Of a stretch of 64,000 bases of DNA, positions 46,274-57,502 are shown in pieces. Location of the stretch: contig ML058466.1 of the NCBI GenBank assembly GCA_003013855.2, forward strand, positions 930,001-994,000. Direction: 5' to 3'. The first letter of the stretch is position 1; the number at the start of each line of letters is the position of its first letter. The notes beneath the pieces were generated by a model that was given only the letters and a program-made list of their open reading frames with translations, made no database searches and had not been told where the DNA came from. The position numbers were made by a program, and so were the translations under genes. The stretch is from Liriodendron chinense. Taxonomy: Eukaryota > Streptophyta > Magnoliopsida > Magnoliales > Magnoliaceae.

Positions 46274-47366
46274 TTAGGTTTCGAAAATCAACGCATATTC
46301 GGATTTGTCCGCTCTTCTTCTTGACCGGCACGATGTTTGAGATCCACCGGGGGTACTTCACCTCTCGGACGAACCCCGCCTGAATTAGTCTCTTGACTTC
46401 TTCCTCAATCTTCGGTATAATGTCTGGATGGAATCATCGTTGCGGTTGTTTCACTGGCTTCTTTTCCTTCATGATACTTAGCTTGTGCATGGCGATTGTT
46501 GGGCTGAGCCTGGGCATTTCTGAATATGTCCAGGCAAAGATATCTTTATTTTCCTTTAAAAGCTGCAGGTATCTCTCCTTCTCAACTTCCAGGGACGTTT
46601 CTGCCCAAGTATGTATTCCTGGGCTCTTCGGGGGTGCCCAGGTTTATTTCCTCGAGTTCGTCGATCGTCGGTTGTCCACCATCTTCTAGTTGCATGGGTG
46701 CGACACTTGGCTGGACTACATCGATAGGTTCCTGCGACTGGGTTTCTTCTGCCGGGCCGATGATTACCATGTTTACACTTTCCCTAGCTCCTATGCCCTC
46801 TCCATTTCGGTAGACTCGCTTATGTTCTTCAAATGGGGCCAGTAACCTCTTTCCTGTGTCTATACTTTGGTCAGGGGAATCCCATATTCTTCATGATCTT
46901 TCGGCTGGCTCTGCTATATCTCTTCTCTTCTATTGGTCGAGGCTGGGCGAGCCCGCTTCCTTCCCCTCTTTCTTCAGATGGCGCTGGCCGGCTTGGCCCT
47001 GAGTGAAACTTGATGTCTTTCTGGGTGACGTCTCTTGACGGCACGATGAACTGGCTTGGAGCTTTTGGGAAGGGCTTGGTTCTTCCTATCTTGGGCACCG
47101 GTATGTTGAAGCTGGACTTGAGCACGCTCATGTCTTGATCTGAGATCAGTTTTAACACAGACTGTCCTGGCTGACGTAAATGTTGCGGTATCACATAGAA
47201 CTTCTTCGTGATTGGCCGAGAGTGACTGTCTAACGGATGTCGGGATCTCCCCTGGGTGGCGGTTCGAGGCTCACTTCCCTGCACGAACTTCTCTATTCGA
47301 GTTTTTACCCCTTGCCCCTTCCTCGATACCTCGGTCCTTTCGCTGGTTTCATTGCCGTCGGCCGAG
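46274..47366 (-). pseudogene. pol: Protease-reverse transcriptase linker and RT start of element C
   Basis: The frame at 47383-46871 encodes a basic linker (RSRHPLDSHSRPITKKFYVI). The next pieces encode IGARESVNMVIIGP and then WISNIVPVKKKSG with FRNLNEACPKDD, the first RT motif. At least three frame changes or stops interrupt it. Confidence 0.7.
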
Positions 47367-47757
47367 TTAGTAGTACTTTGCATCGGCTAAAAATGATTCG
47401 GCTATTGTGTATGGCTTTGGATCCGCCGTTACCCTGTGTTGGATTCCGTCTCTGCTATATTTAAAACACTGGTGATATGTCGAAGGGATTATGCGATTTT
47501 GGTGGAGCCAAGGCCTTCCTAGAAGGAGGTTGTATGTTGTCACTGCATCGATCACCTGACATGTTACTTTCGTTGTCAGCCCTTCGATCTCTAACATTAC
47601 CGTAATTGATACGAGCGTTCGCTGACTGTCTGGATTGAAACCTTGAATCATCATGAAACTCGGGCGTAACGCCGATTGCCTGTAACCTAGCCTCTGCAAT
47701 GTCTTCAAAGGCATGATATTTACGGCCGACCCATCGTCCAGCATACATCTCTTGATC
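47367..47757 (-). pseudogene. pro: Aspartic protease of element C
   Basis: The protease cuts the polyprotein. The active-site phrase CMLDDGSAVNIMPLKTLQRL (D-D-G-S in place of D-T/S-G) and the flap-distal phrase TYNLLLGRPWLHQNRIIPST are both typical of Tat-lineage gypsy proteases. A frame change separates it from the preceding segment at about 47755. Confidence 0.88.
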
Positions 47758-48477
47758 TCAGGTATCCCTGATTATCCCTGTGACCATTAGCGGACGGTTG
47801 TGGTCTATTGATTCTATCGTGCGGTCTTCTTCTGAGAAAGTGATGGTCGAAGGGTGATTGACAGGCATGACTTGTGACACCGGCATATACCCTTCCCAAA
47901 ACTTATCTGGATTTTTCATTTCTTCTTCTATCTCTATTATCGTGACCTCCCTGACTTCATTGTCAAGTAAGGCGTTGATTAACATTTCCCTATATACCTT
48001 TGAGAGGCACAGGGCATCGTATATGCTCAGGCGGGCGGGAACCTTTTGTAGGTGTGACACAATGTCGTATGCCACTGGCCTAGGGTTTGGCTGACTGGTC
48101 GTAGCTTCGACGACCTTTTCTTTCGACTTTTGCATGCGAGGTCTTTCCTGTGATCTGTCAGGGGTACCGTCTTCTGGCTTCGGGTTGTCTGGTCTAGGGA
48201 GAGTACGGTCAAGCATTTGCCTTCCTGACCATAGGATGACTGCGTCAACTTCCCTCTCCACTGCTCGCGGTGTTCCTTCGGGTGATGCCTGTTCGGCAAA
48301 CGACACCATTCTGCAGCGGGCCATGCTCGCCATGAGTCGTCCCTGCCCCTGCGACCTCTCTCCTCTGTTCTTCTTTCGCTTCACGAGTCTTTGCCTAGTT
48401 CTCAAGTCTTTTCTTGCTACTGACTGGAGTCCATGGCTCCTTCGGCTTAGGGAACAGGGTTGATCGGCCGGTTTCAC
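47758..48477 (-). pseudogene. Gag-protease spacer of element C
   Basis: The frame of 239 codons encodes a basic, Arg/Gln-rich start and the conserved segment VAYDIVSHLQKVPARLSIYD, with ALCLSKVYREMLINAL, found just before the protease in this lineage (compare YDVATQLKSIPAQISVWELL in element E). It is not an enzyme. Confidence 0.7.
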
Positions 48478-50193
48478 CTTCTATCGGGACTGTTGAAATT
48501 GCCCCGACTGCCTCCTTCACTGTCTCAGGAACCTTCATGCTGATGACCCCTTGATTGATCAATCGTTGTATTCTTCCCTTTAAGGAGAAGCAATCTTCCG
48601 TCTGATGGCTGATACACCGGTGATATTTGCAGTATTTAGGGTCGTTCAGTTCGTCCGACCTCGTGTGGACGAATTGGCTCTGGTAGGCGTATCGAGCCCT
48701 CTTTAATTAGCTGTTCCATGATCGGAACTAAATCGGCCATGTCGAATGTGTATGGGCCATTCGCCTTTTCTCTTTTGGCTATAGATACATGTTTGGGTAC
48801 ATAGGGCTTTTTACCTTTATCTTGTACATCTGCCGCCTTCATCTTTGTCCCATGGTTGGTGGCGGGACGCTTTCGGTCTTTCGGGTCCCTGCTCCTGTCG
48901 ACCTGGTGGGTCTCCACCACTCTTCCTGTCTCTCTTTTCTGCCTCTCGGGCCTGAAGCTTACTCGAGATGCTGCTTCCTCTACCAAGTGTGCTTTCGTTG
49001 CTAGTTCGCGAAAGGAGTTGAAGGTGTTGCCTGACAGGACATATGAGATCATCGGGTCTAGGGCCCTTAGACACATCTTCATCTGCTCGCCTTCGCTGGG
49101 TAATTCTCGACATTGAGCTGCTGTGGTTCCCCATCGGTCGATAAACTTCTCAACTGGCTCACCATTTCTCTGTCTGACCATTGCAAGATCCATTAACGAG
49201 ATCTCTCTCTGTTGTGAAGAATTTTGAGATGAAGGCATCTTGCATCTGCTCCCATGTTCTCACAGAGCCGGCCGGTAGTGACATGTACCATTGGAAGGCT
49301 TTCCCTGTTAGGGTAGATCCAAATAGCTGCATGCAGTACTGCGGGACTGCAGACCAGTTTCCCAATGTGGTCAGGAAGTGGGTGATGTGCTCCTCTGGCG
49401 ACCCTCTGCCGTCAAATTTTCCAAAGTCCGAGCATCTAAAGTTGGCCGGAAAGGGTACCTCCTCTACTTCTGACGGGTATGGGACCCGATATTTGTAGCT
49501 ACCTTTCCTCTCTTTCTCCTTTTCCTGTTGCATCATATGGGCTATTGTTTGGGACAACTCTTCTCATGATACGTGAGATGTGGAGAGCAGCGCGCGCCCT
49601 ACTGGCATGACTCTGGGTTGGACGGGTGGCTCAAGATCAACCGGGCCTTCTGCTGCACCTGGAGATTCCTCCGCCGACTGACGAGTGAGTGGTGCGGTAC
49701 TTCTGGTGGCATTCTGCGCTATCAGAGTGGTTAAGGCCTCCTGGATAGCCTTCATTCGCTCATTTGTCTCGCGGTTAGCTTCCACCAACCTGTCAATCTG
49801 ATCTTGTAAAGGAGGTAACTCTTCCGTCTCATATGGTTCTTCCTCTGCCTCTGCGGCTACCTGGACCATCACTACTTGCGCCAACTGGATTTTTCGGATC
49901 GGTCCTTGTCTTGGTAGGAGGATCGTCATGGACTTGGGCTTTTCATTCACGAGCCCAGTGGTTCTTTGTGGGGTACGAGAGGTTTTGGGCGATGGCGGGA
50001 ATTGCTCAATCGTCATTGTGGGCATCGCGGGCTCTGCCAACGCAACCCTTCTGCCTATAAGGGTCTTCTGCCCCTGCTTTGGCTGCCATTGTCTCTTGGT
50101 TGCAGGGTGAGGTCTTGCGACATCCACTTTCTTATATGCTGCTAAGTTGGCTGCTTTCTTCTGCTCTTTCTTTTGTCGGCGCGTTTCGACCAA
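48478..50193 (-). pseudogene. gag: Gag of element C, broken
   Basis: It begins MVETRRQKKEQKKAANLAAY at 50193, with a coiled-coil piece (PLQDQIDRLVEANRETNERM). TGA at 49564-49566 then interrupts the frame, which continues through FGKFDGRGSPEEHITHFL and AFQWYMSLPAGSVRTWEQM (retrotransposon gag domain). A frame change near 49205 joins to REISLMDLAMVRQRNGEPV. A zinc knuckle of the C-x2-H-x4-H-x4-C form, CKYHRCISHQTEDC, is near 48620-48580. The start is chosen because the ATG follows the leader and the basic N-terminus is typical. Confidence 0.88.
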
Positions 50194-50643
50194 CTGTCAT
50201 CCTGAATTAGAGGCAGTTGTCGGGGTCGGGATGAAGCGAGGGAAGCTGAAGCCTCCGGTGGCAAGGAAGGTGCATAAACTGTTCATTGAGCATGCCATTT
50301 CTTTCGTCTGTCCTAGTATCTTGCTAATTCTGTAGTGTCATAAAAATTGTTAGAACAGTTCACAAGTGCGGTCGGGAGTATGAGCCCATCGATCATAGTG
50401 CATAAACCTGTTAGAATAAATAAGAAGATGACAAAATAGGTGTAGTTGTGGAAGTTGGTGGGTTTGGAAACCTTTTAATTTACCGTCTATTGCCTTAAAG
50501 ATGAAGGGAAGAACGTTCCCGTTGAGAGTCGCCAGTTTGACGCCCGAGGGGTGCCAAGACATTACGCCTCGCGGTAACTTTTCCTATGCGTAAATTCATG
50601 TTTGCAGGTAATTGATCTTAAAGTGTTTCTATGCTTGGACATA
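50194..50643 (-). other. Untranslated leader of element C
   Basis: The stretch between the gag start and the PBS carries no recognisable protein. It should hold packaging signals, which cannot be identified here. Confidence 0.5.
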
Positions 50644-50681
50644 ACCAGAGATTCTGGGTTCGATCCCCAGTGGAGTCGCTA
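50644..50681 (-). other. Primer-binding site of element C with extended tRNA-Arg homology
   Basis: The plus strand reads as the 3' half of a tRNA: ACCAG (3' side of an anticodon stem, 50644-50648), AGATT, a perfect T-arm CTGGG/TTCGATC/CCCAG (50654-50670), acceptor strand TGGAGTC (50671-50677), G73, then CTA for CCA. From memory it matches plant tRNA-Arg(ACG). The 18-nt site used for priming lies next to the LTR (50685). It is not a tRNA gene, because the 5' half is absent. Confidence 0.85.
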
Positions 50682-50684
50682 GTT

Positions 50685-52589
50685 TGTTGGAACTAGAAAA
50701 TGAACCGCGGGGAACATTCTCTGGAATGTTGTGTTTTGTTGCTCTGGGGTTCTGAGTAATAGAAACAGTCATAGACAATTACAAGAAATCACAAAAGTAC
50801 ACACAAGAGAAGATGTATCGCAAGGCGAATTTTATTCCAGAGGTTCTGAGATCTTGTACATTCCAGGCCGTGGTCTGGCACGGGCCCTTAATTACATCGA
50901 ATGATCAATGACCCTTGATTAGAAGGCAAAAGACTAGTCAACAGGGACCATGGTCTTAGAGCTTGTGGTCGTAGAGACCTTTGTTTCTCTTGCTGTGTAC
51001 TGAACCACCTTCGTATTAGTCAGATGTCTATGTCCCATATTTTGGTCGGAGACCCAGGTTGAGACTGTCAGGGTTTATTACTGAGATGGACGACTCTGGG
51101 CCCGCTCCTGTCAATGTAAGGACAGGTGACCTCGGGAAGTTCATTCTACAGTTGTGTGTACCTGCGCAGTCCAACCGGCAGATACCGTTTAGATGGGTAG
51201 GGCATCGACTGTTGTGTTGTGGCAGTTGAGCAATTGGTTTGTAGAGAGTCAAAACTCTTTTGCATGGTTTATTGTGGTGACCATGGCCCTGCTGGTCTAG
51301 CTTTTGGCACAAATCGGATCATGCCTTTACAGTGAACGTAAATGTCAGCATATTTGCATAGCTCTGGATGTTGGCGGCTCCTTTCCGGGAAGGTTACTCC
51401 GTTCATCGCGTCGAGTCGGGTCAAGTCTCGAAGACGCTCGATTCTGCTCATTTAGATTTCTCGAGACGTTCGTTTGGTCGTTCCAATGCGTCCGGAATGC
51501 TTGAAATACTCAAGACAGGCTCAGACGGACCTTGAAAACACTCAAAATTGAGCCCGGTGCACCTACAAACACGTTCTGCAATTGGCTGATTTTTTAGGTG
51601 CGTGAGACTTGTTTTACGGGTGCGTGGGGCTCTACACACCTGTCAATTCAATGTCGATTTCATGACAAATTTAGGGGTGCGTTGGTCTATATTCAAGATG
51701 CGTGGGTTCACTTTTACAAAGTTTGATTATTGCAGAATTTACGGACGCGTGGGGCCGATTTGACGGATGCGTGGGGTACTTTTGGATGCGTGGGGTCCTT
51801 TTACAGGTGCGTTGCTAAATATATGGGATTCAGACCTGTAGTGGTGTTTCTGTGATCGGAAAGAGGATTCTGATGAAGATTCCGGCGAGGGTTCCAGCGA
51901 GAATTTTGGGTTTCCGGCAGAGGCAGCTCTCTCTCTCTCTCTCTTTTCTTGTGTGTTAAATGAGTGGGAGAGGGGGGGTATTTATAGGTGAAGTCGGCGA
52001 ATAGGAAGCTGCCACGTGTCACGCACCTGTCAAATGTCCCCAACGCACCTGTTTATTGATGTGCGAATGCCCGACAATCATTGGATCTTTTGGGTGCGTG
52101 GGGCTCAATCGCCGGGTGTGTGGGGCTCAACGCACCTGAAACTGGTTTTTAACCAGCCATGGTCTGCGGGGGTGTGTTGACCTTTTTTTCAAGGTGCATT
52201 AGGTGTGTGGGCCTTCACGAATGGAGGACCAACGCACTGCTTTTTTAAGGGTGCGTTGGGTGCGTGGGGTGCCCTAATTTTCAGGGTGCATTGGACACGT
52301 AAATGTGAGCTCTAACGATTGGGTTTTGACTTTCGGAGGGTTTGTGGGGCCCGTTTCGTTACGCAATCACTTGCATGGTTCATCATAAATAATAACGGAG
52401 TTGCGGGTCCATTTTCGGGCAGTTCCGAACACGGTGATCGACGAGGCCCACTTAGAGAATTTGGCTAAGTTTAAGGAAATCCTATATACTTCCATTTTGC
52501 GCGCACTGGAAGGCGTTTTGCGTGATTCTTTCAGAGGTATGTGGTTATTTTGCTCATTGTAAGAGTCTCCACTATTTGGGACCCCAACA
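50685..52589 (-). repeat. Element C 5' LTR
   Basis: It is 1905 bp. On the minus strand it runs from TGTTGGGGTCCCAAATAGTG at 52589 to CTAGTTCCAACA at 50685. The TATA box CTATAAATA is at 51979-51987. ORFs of 60-94 codons in it repeat those of the 3' LTR and are not genes. Confidence 0.95.
51979..51987 (-). promoter_or_regulatory. TATA box of the C 5' LTR
   Basis: CTATAAATA followed by CCCCCC on the minus strand is kept in both C LTRs and resembles that of the E LTR. It should drive the genomic transcript of C. Confidence 0.65.
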
Positions 52590-52594
52590 GTAGC

Positions 52595-54480
52595 TATCGA
52601 GTAGTTTTAGTTAGGGAGGATTTTCAGTTTTTATAGAAGTAGATTTTCTGGTTTTTTTTTTTAGATTACTAACAATTTTTTTTTTTTTTTGTGAGACACT
52701 GTTGCTGACATAGTTCTTACCTTCACGGGTAACATCTCCCCATCTCCCTTTTTATTTTTATTTTTTCTAGATTAGGATAGTTTCCAATTCCTTAAAATTT
52801 CATCATGTATTATTGGATAAATGGTGCATACAAGTACCTTTTGGAGGATGAGAGGTCGGATTGGAGGACCCAAACTCAATGTGATAGAGATCCCTCCAGG
52901 CATGAGTGTTTTTCTGAGATTCAAACAACCATTACTACCCCCCACATAAGACGATGCATGAGTACATTAATGAAAAAAATACACATGTTGAGACACAACG
53001 TAAGACGATGGGGGAATACCGGAACGAAGCAAAATCGAATAATGATCATCCAGGGAAAACATTACGTGATTACCAAATTGAAAATAATATGAATGTTCCA
53101 CCAGTTATGGTAGGAGGTGTGCAACAACAAAAGGAACGGGTGAATAGTGACCAACCAGTTAAGACATTGCGTGATCACTTATATGGATATGCCTATCAAC
53201 CATCATATAACTCTTCATCCTATAATGGGTACGGTCTTAATTGGGGAAACCACCATTCTCCTTGTTCAAGGGAAGAACCAATCGTGGTTATTAACAATCA
53301 CCCTAAAACGTCTTCCTCTTGTGATATGACATGTATACACAAATACTTGAGAAAATATGGAAAGAGTATGTGAATGAACAATCAAATCAAGCTTACCATC
53401 TTGTGAAGACGTTGAGCATAAAATTGGGGGCATCGAATCAATCCCCTCTAATGAGGAGGATGGGCAACCCAAGTCCCACCTTCTTCGGATTTAATGAATA
53501 GACTTTTAGAGTAGATTGATCTCGATGGTCCCAATGTCACCATCAATTATAGTGAGTCCACAATCTCTTTTGGATGCTTTCAACTTAATGATGAAGAGAT
53601 TTCAATGACGGTTGACGAACCCGAGGAATCCATTAAATCTGAAAGCGATAGTGGGGTTACTTACAATGAGGGTTCAGTGGATGCTTATGAACCTATGGTT
53701 TCTTTTTCCCAAGGGCATAATGATTATGAGTCTCTAGAGGATATCATGATAGAGAGATGGCTGAGGCTGATATTTTTTAGTCACTCCACCAACTTGACAT
53801 GCTCAATTTTAATGTGGAGAATGAGACTCCCATGAGTGAAAATTCAGATTCTTTGGACGAATGCTTGGCTCACTTTGAAAATTTAAACGACCCTATTATT
53901 CAAGAGATTGTTAAATCCTTTCATACTTTCGACTTGGTGCCTCATACTAGTTATGGAGAACTTAGTTTAGAAGAATTTCACTCCATGGTGGGCGAGTCCC
54001 TTAACATCGAAACTGAATTTTTGCACTCACTCAAGCAAGATCATGATCCTTCATCCCACTATCTTGATTTCCTAGAGGAATGCTTGGCCCACTCTTATGA
54101 TCTTGATGATGAGATGATTAAGGAGTTGGATATTTTTTTAGACACAGTGTCAGTGCCTGAAGAACACATTTCCACTGTTTTACACTCTTTACCATTGTTT
54201 GTGCAAGCACGTACAATTATGAAATTGTGGAGGAGACAACTTTAACCAATGAAAACTTGATGAATGTCTCTCCACCATCATGAGTCCTTCAGCCCAATGA
54301 AAATTCTGATTTGGGTGGACCTGTTTTTAATCAATCATAACCCAGATCAGAATTTTAGGAGATATCTTTTTGCTGCTCTTATCTCCTTCTATCATGCATG
54401 TGGTGCACATAAATATTGGACTTCAATGAAAAAAGCATCCATGTTTACTGTCGAGCAAGACTTTTGATAGTCCTTATGAA
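52595..54480 (+). pseudogene. Acidic gag-like ORFs of element B, broken
   Basis: Frames at 52805-53092, 52954-53373, 53605-53835, 53799-54245 and 54264-54467 appear to be fragments of one coding region. The first carries KTMGEYRNEA, PGKTLRDYQIENNM and PVKTLRDHLYGYAY; TLRDY/TMGEY phrases occur near the N-terminus of gag in plant Athila/Tat elements. The later part is strongly acidic (DECLAHFENLNDPIIQEIVK, LEECLAHSYDLDDEMIKEL) with two similar 'ECLAH' units. No protease or polymerase follows. A structural protein used by a non-autonomous element is likely, but the function is not known. Confidence 0.5.
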
Positions 54481-55663
54481 AATTTTATTAAAATTCATGA
54501 AGATCCTGCTCAAATTTGATCATGTAGTCGATCGGACTAATCAAAGGTAGGTTAGAATTTATTTTTCTGCAATTAGGATTGAATAGTCTCATCGAGACAA
54601 TGAAAGATGCTAGAATTGATCAACTTGCTACCCCAGGTACTCTCATTTTCACTCTCCTTTATTTTATGTCATTACTCTCATGTCATGCTTATTACATATC
54701 TTATTACATTGAAGACAATGTAAGATTTTGGTTGGGGGGGGCACCCCCTAGATGAATCTACTAGCTTTTGTGACATTTCGAACAATTATGTAGAAAATTT
54801 TCAAATTTTCTGAAAATTCAAAACTCTTTTTAGAAACTTTATTTCTATGCATTCAGGATAATACGAGTCTAGGAAAAGGAGATACAAAGTGAGTGATGTT
54901 GCAAGTCTTGAACTACCATTAATATAATGGTTTTATATGTGAAGTCCCCTATTTATACGATTGATAGAAAATTTGAACACTTTTACACCTAGTTCACATT
55001 ACACGATTTTCATGGTTTGAAAGGATTATGTAGCTTTGTGGATTGGCTAGACTTAGATTTGAGGTGTTGAGGAACCAAGCCAAGGTACTTTATCCATACT
55101 TGTCCGAGGGAAAAATAACGAAAGATATGTATTTCTGTAAATCCTATCTAATGTGTATGAAAAGGAAAGAAGGAAAGAAAATATGGGTATGATTGAGAAT
55201 ATGGTGGAAATTTTTTAAAAGGGCTACCCATTACCAACTGGAGGATGGTCTACCCGTAACCAAAGCCGAAAATGGGACGTAGTGTGAAACCGTCGGAAGG
55301 ACGGTGAGGCAAATTCCTGTCATAGGCTTGTTGTTGATCTGTGCAGTTTTAGACCCATAGTTTAGTTGATCTATGAAGAAGATAATCCTAGAAACTCATG
55401 AGATGAACATTCACTATGCACACTAGGTTGAATTTGTTCAAGTTCTTCTATTTATTAATCGATCAGTGGGAATTCTATATGAATACTTATTATGTTTTGA
55501 GAAGTTTCAGGTTTCAGCTTATATCACCCAGTTTCTCTCATTGTTGCACTTGTATGTCTTCGAATGTATAGAATCATAGTTTCTAAAGGAGAGTTTGGTT
55601 TTGGAGATTTAAACTTGTTTCAAGCATGTTTTGCTCGGGACTAGCAAAATTCTGGTGGGGAGG
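54481..55663 (+). other. 3' untranslated region of element B
   Basis: AT-rich, without a coding frame. It ends in the polypurine-like TCTGGTGGGGAGG just before the 3' LTR. An inverted copy of most of it lies at 29654-32904. Confidence 0.7.
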
Positions 55664-57497
55664 TGTTTTGAGCTTCCATTTTATACATATTCCAACCCAT
55701 TACATCACATTATATGCATGGTTTGCATACTTAAAAGACTCATCTAATACATGTTTTTGTGATTGTAGGAATGAGAGGGAGACTTCACCAATTCATGGTT
55801 AAAAGAGTCACTTTGTATGCCTTGAAGATCAAAGAAATAAAGGATAAGAGATGGAGGAAATATGCAATGCAATGGAGGAAGAAAAGTGTGAAAAAGTCAC
55901 AATTTACAACCTGACCAGCCAGCCGGATGACAGGTCGGCCATGCACTTTCTAAAGCAAATTTTAAATACAGCCAGTCCCTTTTTTATTTTTTAGCCCAGT
56001 TTTTGGGCCTTATCTTAATGATATTTGAAAATCCAACACATTCATGTCGAAGAGGAGCTCGACGCCGAAATAACCTAAGTGGTTTCATGTCGATTGGAGC
56101 TACGGATTGACTGTGACGGCCAAAACAATACGAACTATCTAGAAGGTTTCCAAATTTCGCTACTCAACACTGGAATGGTCCAGGTGGCCCATCATTGATG
56201 ATATCAAAAATATAATAATACAATCTTCTAGACCACATCCATATATGAATAACCACAAATTTTCAGGTCAACAGGATGTGTGGTTTGATCATACCGGTTG
56301 AAGAAAGATGGACCATCCAGAAAGATTCAACTGCGCAGATTTTATAAAAGACCTAAGTGTTCTAATTTTTGCATCCAATTCTAGAGTTGGTTTGTAAAAT
56401 CTAATCCATATATCATCTAGAGGAGGAATGTTTCTACTAATGTTCCAAATTTGAGATCAATCCGACCTCTATACACTCCGTAGTGTTGAAAGCAAGATGA
56501 CTAGTTTCGGAGGTACCCGAATTGCGCGATTTTGAGAGACGGTCGCTGATCTGATTGGTGGACCCATTCAGAAGATAATCTTGAAAATCTAAACTATATA
56601 TGAGGAAGATCAAGTTCTAGGGAAGCTACAAATCAAATTGGAAGGCAATCCGACCATTGGTTAAGCCGTACGAAGCGAAACAAAATCTGCTATGTTACGA
56701 TACTCTTGCTGTATTATAAAAGGAGGTGCTCTCTTCTGTTCCAAGGCAGTCAAGGACGTGGAAGCAAGGAGTTCAAGTCCTAGGAGGCTACCTAGCCTCA
56801 TACAGCTAGTTTTTCTTCCTTTTCTTAGTTCTAATTCTAGTTTTAATGTGTTTTTTCTTAGTTAAACTCTTAGCTAGAGCTAGAGGTGAAATTTGTAGTT
56901 AGTTTCAATGCTTTAATTCTTTTATTTCAAGTATCATTTTCTTAAGTTTGGATTTTGAACTTCTAGTTTGAATAAAATTTGGATTTTTAGATGAATTATG
57001 AGAGTTTTTGTACTCCAAACATGAGTTCCTTGCAATTCTCTGAGATTGTCATGATGAGTTTGTTTAGATTTGAATTATAGTAACCCCAGAGCATGCCATA
57101 GTCTCTTAGTCTCTTGGCATGGCTGTTACTTCGAAGGCTACAAGTTTGAGTTCTATGTGCTTCATTAGAACTAGAAATTTGATTTTCAGATTTAAGTGAG
57201 ACTAGTTTGTGCTTGAATGTTATATCCTCTAATTAGATGAGAGATAGAACTTTGATTTTAATTGTGTTGTGCTTGAACGAATGGATTAGTATTGAACTAC
57301 TACAAGTGGATCCTTGATGCGCTAGTTCTTTCCAAATCTCAGATTTTCCTGTTTTATGTTAAAAACTATTTTCTTAAACTTCTTGGATTCTAGTTATTGG
57401 AGTAGTTGGAACTGTTTACTTCTTTCCCTGCGGATCGACCTCGATCTTACCGAGAATTATTACTACATCACAGCCTTGCACTTGAGGCGAACGAACA
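55664..57497 (+). repeat. Element B 3' LTR
   Basis: It is 1834 bp, begins TGTTTTGAGCTTCC and ends GAACGAACA, followed by gtatt, the target duplication shared with 28845-28849. It matches 32931-34731 and the two fold-back arms. The TATA box is at 56715-56721. Confidence 0.92.
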
Positions 57498-57502
57498 GTA
57501 TT

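Larger units (their letters stand above)
34788..52589 (-). mobile_element. Element C: full-length Tat/Ogre-type Ty3/gypsy retrotransposon
   Basis: The 17.8-kb element has two LTRs (34788-36688 and 50685-52589) and target duplication gtagc (34783-34787 and 52590-52594). The minus-strand order is 5' LTR, PBS, gag, protease, reverse transcriptase, RNase H, integrase; then two plus-strand ORFs, the polypurine tract and the 3' LTR. By eye the LTRs differ at roughly 3-4% over their first 300 bp. The coding region has several frameshifts and stops, so it cannot move by itself now. Confidence 0.95.
28850..57497 (+). mobile_element. Element B: non-autonomous Athila/Tat-like LTR element with nested insertions
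   Basis: The outer ends TGTTGAGC (28850) and ...GAACGAACA (57497) are flanked by the direct repeat gtatt (28845-28849 and 57498-57502). Joining the flanks restores the F pol order. Without element C (34788-52589 plus one 5-bp copy) and the copia solo LTR (29834-31824 plus 5 bp) it spans about 8.8 kb. It has LTRs of about 1.8 kb, a tRNA-Asp type PBS and acidic ORFs, but no pol. Its 5' end is a fold-back in which part of the LTR and the 3' end of the internal region are repeated in inverted orientation. Confidence 0.85.

Noticed and set aside
50644..50681. tRNA-Arg gene
   Set aside because: Only the 3' half is present; there is no D-arm or 5' acceptor strand, and the place beside the LTR is that of a primer-binding site.
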